A stretch of DNA of 17,911 nt, taken from the NCBI GenBank assembly GCA_946479185.1, contig CAMLFF010000032.1, forward strand, positions 1 to 17,911, in the 5' to 3' direction. The notes under the pieces were generated by a model, which saw nothing but the letters and a program-made list of their open reading frames with translations, was not told the origin of the DNA and made no database searches. This document shows, one piece after another, positions 14,226 to 17,911 of this stretch; positions within the stretch are counted from its first letter, which is position 1; each line of letters starts with the position of its first letter. Source of the stretch: an uncultured Sphingobium sp. (GTDB taxonomy: Bacteria > Pseudomonadota > Alphaproteobacteria > Sphingomonadales > Sphingomonadaceae). Both the position numbers and the translations under genes were made by a program.

Positions 14226-15369
14226 GTTTCCGGCATCCTTTGAAAACCGTCTCGCGATGTCCGACCTGCTCGAACAGATTGCGGCGCGGCGTGACGAGAT
14301 CGATACGGGCAAGCATGTTCCGCGCGATCTGGTTGGCGCGATGAAGCGCGCGGGCATCTATCGCGCCAGCACGCCGAAGATGTTTGGCGGCGATGCGCTG
14401 CCCCCAGCCGACTTCCTGCGTATGATCGAAGCCATTGGCACGGTTGACGGCTCGGCCGCCTGGGTCGCGGCTTTTGGATCGGCCAACACCTACCTGGCCG
14501 CGCTGCCGGTCGAAACACAGCGGTTGATCTACCGCGATGGTCCCGATCAGGTCTTCGCAGGCGGCCTCTATCCGCTGCAACCGGCGACCCGAGTGGATGA
14601 CAGTGGATGGCGCGTCTCGGGCCGCTGGCGCTTCGCGAGCGGGTGCATGGGTGCCGACTGGATAGGCGTCGGCATCTCCTCGGTGGTGAAGGGTCGCGAA
14701 GGACCGATAACCCTGATGGCGGTAGCACCCGCCAACGAGGTCGAGATCATCGAGAATTGGGACGTCGTCGGGATGCAGGGAACGGGCAGCCATGATACGA
14801 CCGTGACCGACAAATATTATGCCGACGCCTGGACCTGCGAACGCGGAGCATCCAGCACCATCGACGAACCGCTCTTCCGCTATCCTGCCCTCGGCTATCA
14901 GGCGCAGGTCCATGCCGCATGCAACATCGGCCTTGCCCGTGCTGCTCTCGATCTGGTTACCGCCATGGCGGGTGGTGCCAAAATCATGCCGGGCGCGGTG
15001 CGGCTTGGCGATCGCGGCTATTACCGCACCGCAATCGCGCAGGGCGAGGCCGACTGGCGCAGTGCGCGGTCCTTCTTCTACGAGATGGCAGACCAGGTCT
15101 GGGAGGTTGTTTTGGCGGGCGACGAACCGACGATCGAACAGAAGAATCTGCTCCGTCTCAGCGCAACCCACGCCGCGCAAAGTTGCGCTCGTGTGGTGCA
15201 GGGCGCCTATCGCGCGGCAGGCATGAGTGCGATCCACAAGACCCACCGGTTGCAGCAGATGGTCCGCGATACGATGGTCGTCACCCAGCACGCGTCGCTG
15301 AGCGAGGCGACGCTGGAGGATGCAGGGGGCATCCTGGCCAATATGGGTGGCAAACCCGGCTATCCCTGA
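14212..15369 (+). CDS. Acyl-CoA dehydrogenase-fold flavin-dependent monooxygenase (group D)
   Basis: A 385-residue protein with the acyl-CoA dehydrogenase fold in the branch that includes the HsaA, HpaB-C2, DszC and IacA-type oxygenases, which use reduced flavin from a partner reductase to hydroxylate aromatic or heterocyclic substrates. The N-terminal helical domain runs to about residue 115 (GSAAWVAAFGSANTYLAALP). The central beta-domain has WRVSGRWRFASGCMGADW and GTGSHDTTV, and the C-terminal helical bundle contains HAAQSCARVVQGAYRAAGMS. The catalytic glutamate of true acyl-CoA dehydrogenases is not evident and there are no acyl-CoA genes nearby, so a monooxygenase is preferred. The start lies within the 3' end of the nitroreductase-like gene behind GGAAGGA, indicating coupled translation. 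The substrate is not known. Confidence 0.85.
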   Translation: MNLHEFPASFENRLAMSDLLEQIAARRDEIDTGKHVPRDLVGAMKRAGIYRASTPKMFGGDALPPADFLRMIEAIGTVDGSAAWVAAFGSANTYLAALPVETQRLIYRDGPDQVFAGGLYPLQPATRVDDSGWRVSGRWRFASGCMGADWIGVGISSVVKGREGPITLMAVAPANEVEIIENWDVVGMQGTGSHDTTVTDKYYADAWTCERGASSTIDEPLFRYPALGYQAQVHAACNIGLARAALDLVTAMAGGAKIMPGAVRLGDRGYYRTAIAQGEADWRSARSFFYEMADQVWEVVLAGDEPTIEQKNLLRLSATHAAQSCARVVQGAYRAAGMSAIHKTHRLQQMVRDTMVVTQHASLSEATLEDAGGILANMGGKPGYP

Positions 15370-15408
15370 CATCGCGCACTGAGGTTGAACGATAAGGGGA
15401 GTGAAGCG

Positions 15409-16617
15409 ATGACGGATCAGCATCGGGCGAGCGGAAGTCTGGTTGTCGGCCTATGTTGGTTCGGCCTGTTCTGCGAAGGCTATGACATGGGCATCCTGGG
15501 CGCAGTCATGTCTGGGCTGCTTGCCGACCCCGCCTGGGGCCTGACACCGATGGAAGCGGGCATGCTGGCGACAGCGGCAGTGGTCGGCACCTTCTTTGGC
15601 GGCTTCAGCATTGGAGCCTTGAGCGATCGCTTCGGTCGCCGGGCCTGCTTCCTCGGGTGCTTCACCCTGTTTTCAGTCGCGATGCTCGCGGCGTCCTACG
15701 CACCGACGCCGACGCTGTTCGCGGTGGCGCGTTTCCTTGGCGGCATCGGCGTTGGCGGCATCGTCCCCGTGGCGGCGGCGCTGACCACCGAATTCGCCCG
15801 CCCGGGGGAGAAGAACCGGTCCTTCTCCATCATGTATTCAGGCTATTCGCTGGGGATATTGGCGGCGGCGATCTGCGCTTTTTTCCTGCTCGAAAGCCAT
15901 GGCTGGCGCTTCCTGATGCTGCTCGGCGCGGTCCCGTTGGTGACCCTTCCGGTGCTGATCCGAATTCTGCCAGAATCGCATGGTCAAAAAAGCTCCAGCA
16001 AGGAAAATGCCGGAAGCTTCCGCGAGCTCGTCCGGGGACGGCGAGCGGGGGCATTGGCGGCCTTCGCGATGGCGCTCTCCTGCGGGATGATCCTCGTCTA
16101 CGGCCTCAACACCTGGCTTCCGCAGCTCATGCGCACATTGGGCTATGACCTTGGCCCCAGCATCCTGTTTCTCGGGGCCTATGCCATCGGCTCGGCCTTG
16201 GGTGGCATCGGGCTAGGTTGGATCGCCGATCGGATCGGAGCGCGCTGGACGACGACGATCGCCTTTGCGCTGGGGGGCGTGACGATCCTTGCTCTGTCGC
16301 AACCGTTGCCACTGCCGATCACCTATGGGCTGACGATGCTGGCCGGGGTCGGCAGCGTGGCGGCAGCCGTTATCCTGACCTCCTATATCGCCAGCTATTT
16401 TCCGGCTAGTCTGAGGGCGACAGCAGCTGGCAGCTGCCTGAGCATCTCGCGGATCGGAGCGCTAGGTGGCCCCTTGCTGGGTGGTTGGCTCGCGTCCAGT
16501 CATCTGAGCATGCTGTGGAATTTCGTCGCCTATGCGGCTGTTGCGATGCTTGGGGCTTTGTGCGTTCTGCTTGTGCCGAAGAATGCGGCCTCGAGCGACG
16601 AGCTAGCGCTATCGTAA
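15409..16617 (+). CDS. MFS transporter, aromatic acid:H+ symporter (AAHS) type
   Basis: A 402-residue inner-membrane permease with 12 predicted helices. TM1 carries the AAHS signature CEGYDMGILG (Asp26), the loop between TM2 and TM3 has GALSDRFGRR (69-78), TM4 has RFLGGIGVGGIVPVAAAL, and the second half repeats GLGWIADRIGARW. AAHS members such as PcaK, VanK and BenK import aromatic acids with protons. An in-frame TTG at 15385 gives a longer product, but the ATG at 15409 has AAGGGGAG upstream and fits the family, so I use it. It lies 39 bp after the monooxygenase and is the last gene of the operon. It probably moves the substrate or its periplasmic oxidation product across the inner membrane. 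Confidence 0.92.
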   Translation: MTDQHRASGSLVVGLCWFGLFCEGYDMGILGAVMSGLLADPAWGLTPMEAGMLATAAVVGTFFGGFSIGALSDRFGRRACFLGCFTLFSVAMLAASYAPTPTLFAVARFLGGIGVGGIVPVAAALTTEFARPGEKNRSFSIMYSGYSLGILAAAICAFFLLESHGWRFLMLLGAVPLVTLPVLIRILPESHGQKSSSKENAGSFRELVRGRRAGALAAFAMALSCGMILVYGLNTWLPQLMRTLGYDLGPSILFLGAYAIGSALGGIGLGWIADRIGARWTTTIAFALGGVTILALSQPLPLPITYGLTMLAGVGSVAAAVILTSYIASYFPASLRATAAGSCLSISRIGALGGPLLGGWLASSHLSMLWNFVAYAAVAMLGALCVLLVPKNAASSDELALS

Positions 16618-16821
16618 TCAGGTCAAGGCGGTAGCACACGGAGGGGCTGGCGATCCTCGCGTGTCGCGCGGCTATCAGCTTTTGTGCTGAACATTTTCGC
16701 CGGGCGTACTGGTGCGCGCATTGCGCAACGGGTTCCGCGACGCTTCCGCCGCGACGCGAACAAAACCCGATGCGCATCTTTCATGGCAGTGCCCCAGCAG
16801 TTCGCCCCGCCGGTTCTAAAA

Positions 16822-17911
16822 TCAGGTGAGGTTGATGACGCTCGCCTTGATGTTGCAGTTGGCGAGAACCGATTCCTGTCCCAGATCGTGGCCCATACCC
16901 GAATTCTTCAGTCCCCCGAACGGCATGGCCATGTCGAGGACGTTGTGCACGTTCACCCAAACGGTGCCAGCCTTCAGGCGCTCGGTGAATGCGTGAACCT
17001 TGTTGACGTCACGGGTCCAGATGCTTGCACCCAGCCCATAGTCCGTATCATTGGCGAGCCGCAGTGCCTCGTCTTCATCGTCAAAAGGCATGACTGAAAG
17101 CACCGGGCCGAAGATTTCCTCGCGAACGACACGCATGTCCTGCCGAACGCCTGCCAGAACGGTAGGGCGGACATAAGCACCGGCATGATCGAGCGAAGAA
17201 CCACCGGCCACGACCTCGGCGCCTTCGTCACGAGCCGACTGGATATACTCCAGAACGCGCTGCTGCTGCCTGAGAGACACAAGCGGACCCATTTCCGAAA
17301 CCGGGTCCAACGGGCTGCCCAGAACCATGGCATCGGCAATGGCCGATATGCCAGCGACGACCTTGTCGTGGATCGAGCTGTGTACATATAGTCTGGATCC
17401 GGCGCAGCAATTCTGGCCATGATTGGCGAAAATGGCCATTGCGCCACCCGCGATCGCGCCATCGAGATCGGCGTCAGCAAGCATCACCATCGGTGATTTT
17501 CCGCCGAGTTCCAACGTGACCTTCTTGAAGCTGCCAGCCGCAGAAATGGCGATTTCTCGACCGACTGCGGTCGATCCGGTGAACGAAATCTTGTTGACCA
17601 TGGGATGCGTCACCAGCGCGCGGCCAGCAACGCTGCCCGTCCCGGTCACGATATTCACCACGCCTTCGGGGATCCCCGCTTCGAGCGCGAGCTGCCCAAG
17701 GTGGATCGCTCCCAGCGGCGTGAGTTCGGATGGTTTGAGGACGATCGTGCAACCCGCCGCAAGGGCTGGGCCAATCTTCCAGGCGGCCTGGCACATCGGC
17801 ACATTCCACGGCGTGATCGCGGCAACGACGCCCACCGGCTCATATCGCGTATAGGCGAATGTCTTGAGCTGCGGTGCGTAGGGAATGGTCAGGCTAAGGG
17901 TTTTGCCATCG
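16822..17911 (-). CDS. Aldehyde dehydrogenase, C-terminal part (cut by window edge)
   Basis: The frame is open from the right edge to a TGA at 16822-16824, giving the last 362 residues of an ALDH; roughly 130 N-terminal residues lie outside. Key parts are PWNVP (oxyanion-hole Asn), KPSELTPL, GSTAVG, the general base in LELGGKSP, the nucleophile in GQNCCAGSR (first cysteine), EIFGP and MPFGGLKNSGMG. It is convergent with the MFS gene across 204 bp, so it belongs to another transcript. It resembles the ALDH at 9080-10561, including VWVNVHN and the central motifs, but is clearly a separate gene. The aldehyde it handles is unknown; it may be a second enzyme of the same pathway or belong to a neighbouring cluster. 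Confidence 0.93.
   Translation of the reverse strand, partial: DGKTLSLTIPYAPQLKTFAYTRYEPVGVVAAITPWNVPMCQAAWKIGPALAAGCTIVLKPSELTPLGAIHLGQLALEAGIPEGVVNIVTGTGSVAGRALVTHPMVNKISFTGSTAVGREIAISAAGSFKKVTLELGGKSPMVMLADADLDGAIAGGAMAIFANHGQNCCAGSRLYVHSSIHDKVVAGISAIADAMVLGSPLDPVSEMGPLVSLRQQQRVLEYIQSARDEGAEVVAGGSSLDHAGAYVRPTVLAGVRQDMRVVREEIFGPVLSVMPFDDEDEALRLANDTDYGLGASIWTRDVNKVHAFTERLKAGTVWVNVHNVLDMAMPFGGLKNSGMGHDLGQESVLANCNIKASVINLT

Noticed and set aside
14173..15423. 416-codon antisense frame over the monooxygenase gene
   Set aside because: Mirror of codon bias in the plus-strand gene; no motif and it crosses a gene junction.
16675..16690. TCAGC-TTTTGT-GCTGA stem between the convergent MFS and ALDH genes as a bidirectional terminator
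   Set aside because: Only 5 bp of stem and no adequate T tract; too weak to call.
1..17911. Search for CRISPR arrays, tRNA or rRNA genes, insertion-sequence ends and phage defence genes
   Set aside because: No repeat-spacer pattern, cloverleaf, transposase or terminal repeats were seen by eye; all large frames are metabolic, transport or regulatory genes.

Overview
The window is GC-rich DNA. Its gene types (a TonB-dependent receptor with an EIVVTAQRR TonB box, a glutathione-dependent formaldehyde dehydrogenase, a dicamba-demethylase-type ferredoxin and an AAHS-type aromatic-acid permease) suggest an alphaproteobacterium of the sphingomonad group (Sphingobium, Novosphingobium, Sphingomonas, Rhizorhabdus). 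That assignment is inferred from gene content; there is no rRNA marker. The whole window reads as an accessory aromatic or xenobiotic catabolism region. It carries five intact transcriptional regulators and three decayed genes.

Left part (1-5600). A Rieske oxygenase of the vanillate/dicamba O-demethylase type runs off the left edge on the minus strand and is divergent from a MarR regulator. A second MarR gene follows, then a LysR remnant broken by a stop and a frameshift. An intact LysR gene is divergent from frmA (S-(hydroxymethyl)glutathione dehydrogenase), which is followed by a VOC-fold protein. Two strong hairpins come next, and then a [2Fe-2S] ferredoxin that looks like DdmB of dicamba demethylase. 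Oxygenase, ferredoxin and formaldehyde dehydrogenase make sense together: O-demethylation releases formaldehyde, and FrmA removes it. No ferredoxin reductase and no S-formylglutathione hydrolase lie in the window. A decayed Bcr/CflA-like efflux gene closes this part.

Central operon (6589-16617, plus strand). A GntR/FCD regulator on the minus strand faces a TonB-dependent receptor. The receptor is followed by a tight run of six genes: aldehyde dehydrogenase, an Asp/Glu-racemase-fold protein whose two catalytic cysteines are both serine, a lipoprotein PQQ/haem c alcohol dehydrogenase, an NfsA-like flavoprotein, an acyl-CoA-dehydrogenase-fold (group D) flavin monooxygenase, and an MFS permease. 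From the racemase-like gene to the monooxygenase, neighbouring genes are 1 nt apart or overlap by 4 and 14 nt. The likely logic is outer-membrane uptake, periplasmic alcohol oxidation by the quinohaemoprotein, inner-membrane import, then cytoplasmic aldehyde oxidation and flavin-dependent hydroxylation. The substrate cannot be read from the sequence. I do not recognise this gene combination as a described pathway, and it is the best candidate for an undescribed system here.

Regulatory link. A near-palindrome in front of the TonB receptor (6417-6431) has a 13/15 match upstream of the Rieske oxygenase (432-446), which suggests that one regulator controls both modules. The right edge (16822-17911, minus) holds the C-terminal part of a second aldehyde dehydrogenase, convergent with the operon. 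I saw no tRNA, rRNA, CRISPR array or insertion sequence.
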